Source: Phytophthora quininea
Taxonomy: Eukaryota; Oomycota; Peronosporomycetes; Peronosporales; Peronosporaceae
Assembly: GCA_011947345.1 (NCBI GenBank)
Contig: JAAVTG010001010.1
Location: 142,224-206,223 of the forward strand
Reading direction: 5' to 3'
DNA length: 64,000 nucleotides
Part shown: in pieces, positions 40,635 through 51,959 of the stretch
Position numbering within the stretch: the stretch's first letter is position 1
How the letters are laid out: each line of letters opens with the position of its first letter
Notes under the pieces: model-generated
Told to the model about the DNA's origin: nothing
The model's database searches: none
What the model saw: only the letters and a program-made list of their open reading frames with translations
Program-made: the position numbers and the translations under genes

Positions 40635-43600
40635 ATGAACTGCGTCAAGGGCGAGATCCACAATGTGCTGAGCATGATGCGCGTGAACGCCCGCTGGGCC
40701 TCCGTGGACCGCTTCACGCAGGAGATCCCGGCCTCCACGCAGTCGCCCATGATGCGCGCCTTCAAGCAGCTGCACTATGAGCTGCAGAGCGTCACAGACC
40801 TGGCCGACGTCGACACCGTCACGTACCTGCTGCCCTTCGTCATGGTCATCGAGTCGGAACGCACCAGCGGCTTCATTACGGGCGCCGCCATCTCTGCCAT
40901 CAACAAATTCCTGCTTTACGGACTCATCACTAGTGAGTCGCTACGTGCAGACGTGGCTATCAATCGGATCGCTGTCTGTGTGTCGAGATGTAGGTTTGAA
41001 GAGACCCATAGAGCCGACGACGAGGCCGTGCTCATGAAACTGCTAGAGCTTGTGGAGTACTGTGTCCGATGCGATGCAGGACACTTGATCTCGGGGATAG
41101 TATGTGGAAGATGCTGCAGCTGTGCTACAGTATTCGATGCCAGCCGAGATCCAGCATGCACTTGTGCAGGTCGGCAGATAACACGCTGTCGCACTTGGTA
41201 CTGACGGTGTTTGATCGTATTAATGAGTTGGAGCCAATGAAGAACCAGGCGATGACACAGCAGAACGGAGCGGAGAAACAGGAACAGACGCAGGACGAAG
41301 AGGACGAGAACCCACGACCTCCGTACGATGGACATTTGGAAATCGATCTGGAGGAGAGACCGAAAGAAATGAACTCGCCACTAGTGGAGCCAACCGCCGA
41401 CTCTGCGAAAGCTGTGGACAAGCCGTACGGCATCCCGTTGTTGGAGCGGATTCTACACTTCATTTCGGGACTCATCTCGCCCACGGACAATGAAGAAGCG
41501 ACGTGTGTACTGGGATTGCGCCTAATTAATGTTGTGCTGGAAACGGCAGGTACAGGACTCGGGAATCACCCATGTTTGGTGTCGGTTCTGCAAGGGGATC
41601 TGTCCAAGTTCTTGCTGCAGAACTCGGAGACGGAGGAGCTGGCTATTCTATCGCTGACACTGCGCGTTGTGTTCAATTTATTCAACTCAATCAAGGACCA
41701 TCTCAAGGTACAGCTGGAAGTGTTCTTCACCAGCGTACACATGCGAATTATCGACTCGCGCTCCTGTTCAGACGAGCAAAAGGAGCTAGCGTTGGAGTCG
41801 CTGCTTGAGTTCTGCCGCGAGCCTGCGCTCATGTTGGACCTGTATATTAACTACGACTGCGACGTTCATTGCACCAACTTATTCGAAGTGCTGTGCAAGT
41901 CGTTGGCGCGGAACTGTCAATCCATGTCAGGTCCAGATGGCAACTTAAACGCGCTGACGCTGCTATGTCTTGAAGGTCTTCTCGCAGTGGTGGAGTCCAT
42001 TGCACGGAGGTGTCCATTGAATGCCCCAACAAAGTCAGGATCGAGGGTGTTTGGGAACAGCTCGGGTGTTCTATCCCTAAAGGGCTCAGATCTCGCGCGC
42101 TTTACGGCTGGGACAAGTCCCGGCACTGAGAGCTCATCTGGAGAATTCCCGTAGAAGATATTTCGCCCATGTCATCTGTACGAGATCTCATGCATCTTGT
42201 CATGTCAGGCAGCGAGAGCGAGTCCGACTCGGAGCAAAGCGAGCCTGACAATCCGGCCGACCAACTTGCGTGGTTACACACCGCTCGTGAACGAACCGCT
42301 GAGGTGCTGCAACAGCGCAAACGTGCCAAAAAGCGCTATGCCTTGGCGGCGGAAAAGTTCAACAACGATCAGAAAAACTGGATGGCGTTCTCGCAGCAAA
42401 TTGGGCTGTTGCCAGAGAAGCTAACACCGGAGTCGGTTGCTTCGTTCCTGCTGCACACTCCTGGACTGAACAAGACGCTCATTGGTGATTATATTGGCGA
42501 CGGGCCTGTCGAGAAGTATCCTTTCAATGCTGCCGTTCGAGACGCATATGTAGCAATGTTCGACTTCCGATCGGCCCACTCCTTAGACGAAGCACTTCGC
42601 ATGTTCTTGGCAAAGTTCCGTCTCCTGGCGAGGCCCAAAAGATTGATCGGATGATGGAAGCGTTCTCCAAACAGTTTTATTTGCAAGCAGGGTCATCAGG
42701 GCCGCTTGCCGATGCGGACGCAGCGTACGTACTGGCTTTCAGTATCATCATGCTCAACACGGACCTGCACTCGGATCATATCGCTAAGAAAATGACCACG
42801 GACGAGTTCGTTCGCAACAACCGTGGCATCAATGCTGGCCAGGATTTACCCACGGAGTATTTGACGGAATTGTACTACAATATTCTAGAGAAGGAGATCC
42901 AAATGCAGCACGATGTGTCAGACTTTATGGAGTCGTCCTCGACGGTGGATCGATACTCGATGCAATGGGACGGCGTGTTGAAGCGGTCCGAAAACGTGGT
43001 TGGTGCCAGCTTCACTTCCAACACTAGCATCCTAAAGCTGCGTGCTGGTTTGTACGAGAAAGATATGTTCAACTTGATCTCTGAAGGTACGATCAAGTGT
43101 ATCCTGCTGGCTTTCGAGAAGACGTGCGACTTGAACAACATGGAGAGGGCCTTGGAAGGGCTGAGCAACTGCGCAAAGATCATGTTGTACTACGACATGA
43201 ACGATGACTTTAACAAGATCATGGGGGCGCTAGCGTCGTACTTCCTGACCTTTTCCCACGGTGTTTTGAGCGGCGAGAAGGTGTATGTTCCTCCGAAATC
43301 AAGTGGGAACGTACTAAAGCATTCAAATCCAGGTCTCGCTTCGCCATCGTCTGATCAGCGGTCGCCCGAGGTAATCGGAGAACGCATTGTGCATCGACGA
43401 GGATGATGGCTCTGAGGTCGAGGTGTTAGCGTTCGCCACAGCCGACTGGCGCCATAGAAGAAGACTTTGTGCTAGGCGCGAAAACTCGCCGCGCGCTTCT
43501 TTCATTGAAGCTGTTATTCCAGTTCGTCCAGAACAAAAGCGAGTACTTCCGTAAGGGCTGGGCCAATGTCGTCGAGTGTGTGCTGATGTTTAACGAGTTA

Positions 43601-45695
43601 GATGCCGTCCCTACTTCGCTTGTAGAGATCGACGACTTTGTGGATTCGCGTGGCGTTCCTTTGCCACCGATGCAAGGCGGCGCTTCCACTCACGCGCCTT
43701 CACCACCAAAGTCGTCTTCTCCTGGTCGCGGCCAAGCCGGAACTGGCCTCTCCGGTAAGACCAGAGAGCGCTCTCGACGCCAAGCAGAGCGTCAGGCAGC
43801 CATTCGTAGTCGCATGAAGAGCATGACGCAAGCCAGTCATGGCACTGCGTACGGCAGCCAAGGTCAAAACGTCAACAGCGGATCCCTTTGGGGTTCATTG
43901 TCCTACTACTTGTGGGCCGAAGAGGAGAAAGTTGACGAGAGCTTCTCGCTCGTCAACAAGATGCTCCGTGAAGAGGTGCTAAAACTTGGCGGCGGCATCC
44001 TCGAGAAGGAGAACTGGCTGCGCTTGGCCAGGAAACTGCAAGAGCAGTCCTTGACGAGCTTGCTCGAGACGTTGATCTCGTGTCGCGACCCGTTCAAGTG
44101 CATCCTGCAACCTTCTGACTCGGGCGTCGACGCTATGATGCAGGAGAACGCGATCTTGGTGCTGGAGCTCAGTGTCGATATCATTCTCGTCAATGCTCAT
44201 CGTATCTTGCAGCTGAACTTGTGGGACTCGTTCCACTTGTATGCCAAACGCATTCTTTCGACTCCGCTCAATGAGCTTCACATGCAAGGGCTCGTTGAGC
44301 GCGTCGTTGTGCACATTTTGCGTGTTAGCATCCGCCTCTTCCACGACGAGAAGGTGCGTCCAAAGCTTATGGCGACTCTGGAGCTACTCTTGACAATGGA
44401 CAAGGACATGTACAAGGCACTCAGCGATAGATTGGCGTCTGGAATCACCATGCTGCTCAAGGCAAACCTCGTGTACATGCACGACTTCCATGACTGGGAA
44501 GTCCTCTTGGGCATTCTGCAGAATGTAGTCGAGTTCATGAACAGCCGACTGGCTTGCTGGGAGAGCGTGCTTGTGCTTGCTGAAGGAGGACACTTGAACG
44601 ACGATACCTTTACGCCTTGGATGGCGCTCTGCAGTAGCTTTGTCCGCCACCGCACATCTTACGCAGTGGACGCGCTAAAGCTGCTGCAAGGCGTCGCCAA
44701 CAGCGACAACACGTACAAGATGAACGGCAGCTCGTGGCTGCAAGTCATGAAGGTAATGCTTCGTTATCTGAATGACCGCCCACCGGTGGCTAAGACTGCG
44801 TGGGACTGCTTGCGGAATTCGCTGCTGCTTCCTGGAGTGCCCGTCGCCAAGGACACGTGGAAGCAGTGCTTTGACGAGGTGATCTTCGCGTTCGATGACC
44901 AGGTAAGCAACGGGTCTGTCAACAAGGCGCGAGATGCGCCTCTTTACAGTGTCACGCTCTTGTCCAAGACCTTCCTTCACAATCTGAGCGTGCTGATGGA
45001 GCTGCCAAATTTCCCAGAGCTGTGGCTGAGTGTGCTGCGTCGACTAGCGAGCAAGTTGGTGCCGTCGAGCTCGCATTCGATGTCATCGCAGCAGGCCACG
45101 ATCGTATTCGAAACGACCTTGCAGTCGCTGTATAATCTGCTGCTTGTACTGAAGGCCGAGGATATTCTAGAGCGAGCGAGCACCGAAGGCAGAACGGAAA
45201 CACTCTTTGACGAGACCTGTAGTGTTATTGATGCCATCTGTCCGCACTTGAAGGAGCAGCTTGGATTAGTGGCAGAAGACGTAGCGATTGAGATGCCTGC
45301 CACCAGCCAAGCGACAGACAAGATGGCAGAGCCCAGTGAGGAAGTATCTGCTGCATCAGAGACTCCGGTCGAGGCAAAGAGAACGTCTCGGAATTGTCAC
45401 CGGAAAGACACGAGGTCAGTGAAGATGCTGATACTACCGCAGCTGACGAGGAGACTCTGGCGCGATTAATCCCCGAGAGCGAAGTTGAGCTACAAGAATC
45501 CGATGGGGACGTAGCGGAGACGGCGGCATCAGTTGAAGTAGAAGTTCGACCCTCATGCCATTAGAAGAACCGGAGCAGCCGCCAGCTACTGCTCCCAGCG
45601 GATACACCACGCTGGAGACGGTCATCATCGGCGATGGTACGTTTGGCGTCAAGGTGGACGAAGTCATCGTGGACGAGATCACCGAGGCTGTCTAA
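40635..45695 (+). CDS. GBF1: GBF1/GEA-class Sec7 ARF guanine-nucleotide exchange factor (several frameshifts)
   Basis: About 1,680 residues, large like GBF1/GNOM. It starts with the DCB-type text (GEIHNVLSMMRVNARWAS, INKFLLYGLI). The HUS box region follows, then Sec7 (about 42170-42900) with the catalytic glutamate motif read across two frames at 42615-42650. Downstream are YVLAFSIIMLNTDLHS and the HDS helical repeats (for example KLLFQFVQNKSEYFRKGW) to the C-terminus. Frames change near 41095, 42140, 42624, 43380-43450, 45400 and 45550. The first three are each repaired by one extra base in a G, A or C run. One-base loss in the catalytic motif is not expected in a living gene, so errors are likely. 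It activates ARF GTPases at the Golgi. Confidence 0.9.
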
Positions 45696-46032
45696 ATGTC
45701 TGTAATGCAAAAAAGAAAAGTATCTTCTCAACAACTGCAGAGAACAACTGCGGTGACGCTGCTGGCCGTAGAGTGGTGCTTCCACAAGACCGTTCGCTGT
45801 CACGAGGACCTTCTCTTCAGCTCGCGTCTTGGTCGTCATCTGGACTCGTGCGTCGCCATTATCTAGGTTTAACCGTGAGCCAGCGAACACTCCGGCAGCT
45901 CGAGCTCTCGGTATGTAAGGTTCATTGCTGCTCTCGGCTTTCCTCATTTTGGATATGTGGAAAATCTTGACTTGATGATTGTATGAGAGCCACGTCATTC
46001 CTTAAAAAGCAGGGAAAGACTCAGGTGTAGCA
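45696..46032. other. intergenic region
   Basis: 337 bp between the ARF-GEF stop and the caprin-like ATG. Nothing recognisable. Confidence 0.4.
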
Positions 46033-47296
46033 ATGGCCAAGCAGGAGGAGACGAGTGCGGAGCAGCCGTACCTGAGCTTCCTGCATAAGCGCGTGCGCTC
46101 GCACAAGAAGAAGCTGGAGAAGATCAAGGGCCTGGAGACGGCGCAGGCCTGTGACGGCAAGAAGCTCAACGCTCAACAGCTGGAGCTCGTGGGCTCCAAG
46201 TCTGTGCTTGAGAAGCTTGTGGCGGAGTTAGAGACGCTCAGGGAGCAGTTTATCGAGCTGCAGCCACCAGAGGAGCTACCAGAGGTTGTGGAGGAGCCTC
46301 AGGAGGTGGAGACGCAGCAGGAACCACCGCAGGAGCTGCCCAATCCGCAGCAGGAGCCGCAAGACCCGTTCGCCAATGTCTACGAGCTACTGAAGACGCT
46401 GCATGTGGTGAATCTCCACCAGCGCTGGGCAAAGAGGTTCCTATGGTGCTTGACTTCTTTGAGAAGGTGTTGCTGGGCAATACACGTCCGCCAGCTGAGC
46501 TTTCTTACGAGGAGAACTTGGCCGAGTCGATGGAGGAAGCCAAGAAGTATCTGACTGGAAGTGAAAAAGTCTTTGCGTGCGATACGACGTATGTAGAGCT
46601 ACGTGCGTTCGTGGATCAATTAGCTACAGGAAAGAATGAAGAGGAAGCTGCTGAAGACATTGAAGAGACTGAAGAAGTGGAGACGCCGGTTGTACCTGAG
46701 GAGATCAACTCGTTGCCGCAGATTAACTTCTTCACCGAGTCCCAACTGGAACAGGAGCAAGACCAACAGAAGCAAGAAGAGGAGACACAGCCAGTTGAAG
46801 CCCACCAGGCTGTGGATGTTGTCAACGAGGAAGTTTCTGAACAGGAAGTTGTCGTTGAAGGCATGTTGAGGTGGAGGTTGAGACTCCACCTGCGCCAGAG
46901 TCAGTTCCTGTGCCGCCTCTTTCGTTTGCGGCGGTGGCTGGCGGCGTGTCGAATGAACGCACGCCGTCACCTGCCGCGTCGGCCTCGTCCGGCTCCTCTG
47001 GGCGCGAGAAGAAGGAGCCTGCGGAAGGAACCGCTAAGAACAACCAACGTCGTCGTGGCCACGGTCGCTGGAGAGAGAAGGGTAGTAATAGTAGCAATGG
47101 TGACAAGACTGGAGACGGATCACCGACGACCGGGGGCAAACCTCGTCGCAACCGTGGACCACGCGCGAACGGCGACATTGCTGACGCTCAAGGCGGCAAG
47201 AAAGAAGGTCGTCGTCCGCGCGTGGACCGTGCGCTGCGAAAGCAGGGCAATAACCATCAGCAGCACGAGGCCCCCATGCTCGCACCCCACGCGTGA
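46033..47296 (+). CDS. caprin-like RNA-granule protein (two frameshifts)
   Basis: The N-terminal coiled coil (FLHKRVRSHKKKLEKIKGL, then LNAQQLELVGSKSVLEKLVA) follows the pattern of the caprin homology region. A Glu/Gln/Pro-rich segment follows. After a shift near 46432 comes a helical domain (VLDFFEKVLLGN, KVFACDTTYVELRAFVDQLA), and after another near 46865 a Pro/Ser-rich and then basic tail rich in Arg, Gly and Asn (NNQRRRGHGRWREKG) ends at 47296. RGG-like tails bind RNA. The assignment rests mainly on the coiled coil and layout, so it is tentative. The alternative frame 46866-47336 (Arg-rich) is a shadow. Confidence 0.5.
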
Positions 47297-47577
47297 GAAG
47301 GCAGTGCCGGTGGTTGAGTCGAGTACAAGCGCATAGCTCACTAATGGGAGAAACACTTCTTGCCAGTCATGTTCAATACCGTAAGGGCCATTACTAAAGA
47401 CCTGAGCCCATGAGAAGAAGCTGTTTGCCGTATAACGAATTGCCGCTGATTCCATAGCGAAGAATAAAGCCTCCGTGGCGGCGATTTCACTCTTCCGCAC
47501 TGTGGTATGAACATTATCACAGAATCGCTGTAACAAGTTTCCGATTTTCGTAGTGAAGGGTAACAATGATCAGAAGC

Positions 47578-48150
47578 TCAAAATGCAAAGCCGAAGTCAT
47601 ATACGAATCTGGATAAAGTGGCGATTGTCGCTCTGCACTTAATGCGAAATGATGCGATACAAGAGCGAAGAAACGAGGCCCCAAGGCGTGAGGCCGCCGA
47701 TCGATGGCGTGCCCATGCCATAGCCGTAGCTAGTATAGCGAAAGTTACCAAACCACCACCGCCAATTCGACCACCACCAATTCGACCACCGCCGCCGCCA
47801 CCACCACGACCTCGCCTCTCTTCCGACTCGCTGGTCGAGCCGTCGTCGCTTTCGTCGGATCCATCGTCCGAAGTCGAGTCGTCATCTTCATCCACGTCAC
47901 TTTTCAAAGGTTCGTCCTCGTTCGAGTCATTTTCGTCCATGATGGCGTTCAGCATGGACTTGGCGTCGATCGTCTCGCCCGAGTCGTCGTACAAAATCAT
48001 GAACTTGGTGCCGTTCGCTCGGATATACAGCCCATGGAATGTCGCGCTCGTCTTTCGGTTGGTCAGCGTGAAGGTTTCCTCCTGGGACGATTCGCCAGAG
48101 GCTGAAAACGCGAAGGTCAGAACGGATAGAACGACGAGGCCGAGACGCAT
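47578..48150 (-). CDS. secreted protein with acidic and Gly-rich segments and one TM-like stretch
   Basis: 190 residues from ATG 48150 with a signal peptide (MRLGLVVLSVLTFAFSASG). A short domain follows (NGTKFMILYDDSGETIDAKS), then a strongly acidic Ser/Asp run (about 90-125) and a glycine-rich linker with GRIGGGRIGGGG. The hydrophobic stretch LVTFAILATAMAWA could anchor it in a membrane. The C-terminus is basic. No family recognised. ATG 48150 is preferred to 48204 because it starts the signal peptide. Confidence 0.55.
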   Translation of the reverse strand: MRLGLVVLSVLTFAFSASGESSQEETFTLTNRKTSATFHGLYIRANGTKFMILYDDSGETIDAKSMLNAIMDENDSNEDEPLKSDVDEDDDSTSDDGSDESDDGSTSESEERRGRGGGGGGGRIGGGRIGGGGLVTFAILATAMAWARHRSAASRLGASFLRSCIASFRIKCRATIATLSRFVYDFGFAF

Positions 48151-48444
48151 GCTGTTTGACGAAGCCTCTCGAATGCACGTTAGGGAATGAAAGGAGTGCA
48201 CCACAACAACGTAATGTGTCTACATGTACAGGCATGTTCTATCGATAAAGCTTCCGCCATCGGAGATGACGTGCTCGTCATGGGGATTGGGAAATACAGA
48301 CGATACGATAAGCCAAAGATTTGAAGCGGTAAGGCATTACTACTACACCTCTTTGCAATCCACGATGATGTAGCCCAGCGATTCATCGATACGATACGAG
48401 CTTTTCCTGAACGGATAGAGCCAAGCGCCTTGTTTCGTCTCTTC

Positions 48445-49579
48445 CTACTTCTCTTTCTTCTTGTCTTTGCGTTTCTTCTTCTCTTTCTTCCGCTTCTTGC
48501 GTTCCTGCTGCAGCTCTTCGAACATTTTCTTGTAGCTCGCGAGCTTGGACTCGTACAGCTGCTCAATCTCGATGGCCATTTGGTGGACAGGCTCGCCGAC
48601 GCGGTTGAAGGTTTTGGCGTTATTAGCCATGAGCTTGATGTCCGCACTGAACTGGTCAATCTTCGAGTACTCTGCGCGCTCTACCTTCTCCTTCATGCGC
48701 GTGAGATCCATCGGCTCTTTGATGTAGTCAAAGTAGTTGGGCACACCAAGCCGTTTGCAGTTGTCCTTTGTGAACTTTTGCAGAAACGGATTACCAGGCT
48801 TGCCACTGACGACCCAGCCAGCCCACGTGAGTCCACGCAGCTCCGCAACCAGCGGGGCCAGAAGCTTCTGCAGCATCTGCGAGTCTTCTTTCTCTCGTTT
48901 CTTTCTCTTCTTTTCCTTCTTCTCTTTGCGGTCCTTATCGTCTTTAGCTTTGCCCTTATGTTTCTCTGCTTGTGCAGCTCGTTCCGACGCAGTTGGCGGC
49001 GGTGCGTGGATCAGTCCTGGCGTTTTACCTGCAAATAAAAAAGTAATATTAAAATCTTGACTAAAATAAATAAAATTCCGCGTACGGCCATTGAGCGGGT
49101 GCAGCACGGGGCCGCTCTTGCTGCCTGCTGGTAGTTGTAGAGCACTTTTGACCACATTCTCAGGCAGTGGTTCAATGGGTCGGTCGAAAGGGACGCCTTC
49201 TAATAGAGACACCAGGTCTCCCTTGACTTCGGACGAGTCTCGAGCCTCTCCAACGCCCCGTAGCAAATGGTGGTAGGTCTTGGGCAGCGTCGTATCTTTC
49301 ATTTTGGTCAGATGATCCTCCAGTTTGTACTGGGCCATCAATTGGCGGTAGTTGACTTCATCGGCTTCGACTAGAGTGAAAAACGATAAGTTTATGATAA
49401 ATGAAAGAGAGTTATAAGACAGAGCGTACTGGTCTCGGCGCCGCGGACGAGATAGAACTGCTCTGGGTCTAGCACGGCTGTGGAGGAGAAGAAGATGAGA
49501 GAGCGGAGGCGTTAGATAACTGGATGGAGGCTTACCAGGCACTGAGAGAGAGAAGGAGAGAGCGCTTACCTTCCGCCAT
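48445..49579 (-). CDS. MED19: MED19-like N-terminus fused to a bromodomain
   Basis: Four exons, all joined in phase: 49579-49570, 49477-49430, 49370-49086 and 49028-48445, totalling 308 residues. The N-terminus (EQFYLVRGAETIEADEV then QLMAQYKLEDHL) and the following LPKTYHHLLRGVGEARDSS with a Lys-rich stretch resemble Mediator subunit 19. The C-terminal part contains a bromodomain (PNYFDYIKEPMDLTRMKEKV, LMANNAKTFNRVGE), which binds acetyl-lysine, and a Lys-rich tail. Mediator links activators to RNA polymerase II. A bromodomain on MED19 is unusual. The bromodomain call is strong; the MED19 call is moderate. Confidence 0.72.
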
Positions 49580-49672
49580 GCTAAACTTTTCTGGTAATTC
49601 CAGTTATAGTAACATTTTGTAAAAATGTATTTTCTAGTCAGAATTTTGTTACTTCATTTCGTTAGCTGGAAT

Positions 49673-51015
49673 ATGAGAGCTGCTCCGGACTGCCGTGTCC
49701 TGGTCGTTGGCGGTGGCGTGATTGGGCTCACGTCGGCGCTAGCGCTGCTGCAGAGTGGCTTCACGAATGTCTGTGTGGTTGCAGCGGACTTTGACGCCAC
49801 CACGTCCCACGTGGCCGGCGGTCTCTGGATGCCGTTCGCGCTACCGGACGACGCAGACTCAGCCAGACCCAGGTTTGCTCTTTTATATAAAGTAGTTTTT
49901 ATTAATAAAATAATAGTACTAATAGAAAATGTTCATGACAGGAAATGGTGTGAAGTGAGCTACAAGTGGCTGACGTAGGTCATGCAAGAGCACGGGGAGG
50001 AAGCGGGGATCCATGTGGTTCATGGAGCTGAGGTGTCCAATGAAGGACTTCCGCCAGTGGTGAGATAAAATTTTGTTAATTAATATTGTACAGATTAATG
50101 TTAATTGTTTTTGCAGACTCCTCCGTACTGGGCTCACTGTGTAGAAGATTTCCGTCTGCTAAACCGAGAAGAAGCTGCAAAAGTGTCACCCGATGCGGTC
50201 CACGGCTTTGCTTTCGGGACGATCATTTACAATACTGGGTAGGCGAGGTTTGATATTTTTATGAACTGATAGCGTACGATTTAATTATGTTAGTATTGTG
50301 ACAATAGGGCGTTCATGACGTGGCTGCAGAAGGAGATCCGGAAGCTTGGTGGAACCTTTGAGAAGCGCCGTGTGGATGATTTTGAGGCGGAAGACTGCGA
50401 GTTGCTGGTGAACTGCACAGGTTTGTTGTATATTCTACGAACTTCTACACCAAATGCAATAAGCCAACAGCTTATTTTGCGGCAGGTCTGGCAGCAAAAG
50501 AGCTGGCCCACGACGACACAGTGTATCCAATTCGTGGCCAGATCATTAAGGTACAGGACGAATTACCACTGAATAATATGCCGAGACTCACCAATTTGTG
50601 CTTCAGGTTCACAACCCCAAGATCGACCAGTACGTTGCGGTAATCCATCGAGATGGACATCATACGTACGTGATTCCACGTCCGCACGGTGATGTTGTGC
50701 TGGGGGCACCGTACAACCGCACAATTGGAGCACAGAGAACGATGATGGGGACGTAAAGGTGTATGGGAGCGATGCTGCCGACTGTGGCCAGAAGTGGAGA
50801 ACAGCAAGGTGCTAGCTCCTGTTGCAGGTTTGAGGCCTGGCCGTACTGGTGGAGTACGCCTGGAAGTGGGCTCTCGTACGACGAGGAGCGGCGCTGTGGT
50901 AATCCATAACTACGGACATGCTGGGTCGGGGCATACCCTGCATTGGGGCTGTGCGCAGGACGTGGTTGTGCAAGCTAAACTGCACTTCCCAAGATCTGTT
51001 TTGAGCAAGCTATGA
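49673..51015 (+). CDS. DAO: D-amino-acid oxidase 2, with in-frame stop and two frameshifts
   Basis: Same gene family and same intron positions as the copy at 33271. The Rossmann motif is VLVVGGGVIGL and SHVAGGLWMPFALP follows. Introns lie at about 49873-49941, 50064-50117, 50239-50307, 50420-50485 and 50552-50607. Exon 2 has TAG at 49976-49978 where copy 1 has a sense codon, which I cannot explain by a homopolymer. Two one-base losses follow in G and A runs near 50704 and 50754. The signature HNYGHAGSGHTLHWG and C-terminal LSKL (a peroxisomal SKL signal) remain. It may be a young pseudogene, or the stop may be an error. Confidence 0.75.
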
Positions 51016-51446
51016 ACGGTCAAATGGCGCCTGTCGACAATGATGACTATCCGAATGTGGATTTACTACTCCTTGAAGATGAGAACTTTTCATATACGAT
51101 TACACGTAGTAGTAGACACATGTTTTGGGAACAAGTTTGGCACAAGCATATTGGCGTAATACTGTATTTCTAATAGAGTACACTGTAGTACATGACACGC
51201 TGTAGATCGGCACAGATTCCTCTTTAGCTCTTTGAGATTCACTCTCACTTTTGGTTTTGCCAACTTCACTACGCAAGCCTCCCCCAACCTCCATCTCAAG
51301 CCCCAATACCTTCTCGGTCATTTCGGTCTCCCCAGCTTCTAACGTCAGCAAAAGGCAATCGACTGGGGTTGTAATCTGTGAAGCTCAGACGTCATTGCCG
51401 ATCCAAAGTTCATTGTAGACTTTGTCTTCTATCCCAGTTCCAAGCC
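51016..51446. other. intergenic region before the RXLR-like gene
   Basis: 431 bp without a recognisable gene. It should hold the promoter of the effector gene at 51447. Confidence 0.4.
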
Positions 51447-51959
51447 ATGCGTCCCAGCTTCTCTGTGGTTGCTGTAGTAGTGATCCTTCTCGTATACCTG
51501 GATTCCTGTCCAGCTATGAAGGACACGCAAGCAGAAGGACGCAGCATTCGGCTTCACGACAACGACCACGATTCTGCGGGAACCGAGGAAGAGCGCGTGT
51601 TGCCAATCAAACCTGTGGCTGCGACGACTGTTTCGAACAAATTCACCGGAGAGTACAACACGATCAAGAACAAGGCCCTATACTACCTTTTCCGATGGTT
51701 GATACCAAAAACCGCCGAACGCATTAAGCAGGATGCTGCTTCAATGTATTTTGTTGCTACTGCTGATAATTATTCGTCTTGCATGACAAATTCGAGCTCT
51801 TCGTACGCTGCACGCTGCAGTTCCTGCGTGACTCGAAGTTTGGCGATGAGCTCCGCTTCCTCAGCCTCCATCCGGTTGATCTTCCTCTCGGAAAGCAAGC
51901 GTCTTTCGTGTTCGTGGGCCAATTTATCACGAGCCTTCTTGACCAGCTCCTTCTGGTAG
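51447..51959 (+). CDS. RXLR-like secreted effector (RSIR-EEER), 3' end overlapping a convergent gene
   Basis: 170 residues from ATG 51447. Signal peptide FSVVAVVVILLVYLDSCPA, then an RXLR-like RSIR (residues 32-35, Ile in place of Leu) and EEER (47-50), the spacing expected for Phytophthora effectors. A helical module follows (KNKALYYLFRWLIPKTAERI), W/Y-type. From about 51770 the frame runs antisense through the end of the convergent coiled-coil gene to 51959 with unnatural Ser/Cys composition, so the true stop may have been lost through an indel. Probably delivered to host cells; target unknown. Confidence 0.65.
   Translation: MRPSFSVVAVVVILLVYLDSCPAMKDTQAEGRSIRLHDNDHDSAGTEEERVLPIKPVAATTVSNKFTGEYNTIKNKALYYLFRWLIPKTAERIKQDAASMYFVATADNYSSCMTNSSSSYAARCSSCVTRSLAMSSASSASIRLIFLSESKRLSCSWANLSRAFLTSSFW

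Noticed and set aside
46866..47336. Arg-rich end of the 46443-47336 frame as a separate basic protein
   Set aside because: The frame from 46871 to 47296 gives a natural Pro/Ser and RGG-like tail; the Arg-rich version is its shadow after a one-base shift.
49873..49941. Possible end of a truncated D-amino-acid oxidase at the first exon of copy 2
   Set aside because: GT-AG intron boundaries and the RKWCEVSY join match the copy at 33271, so the open reading there is intron.
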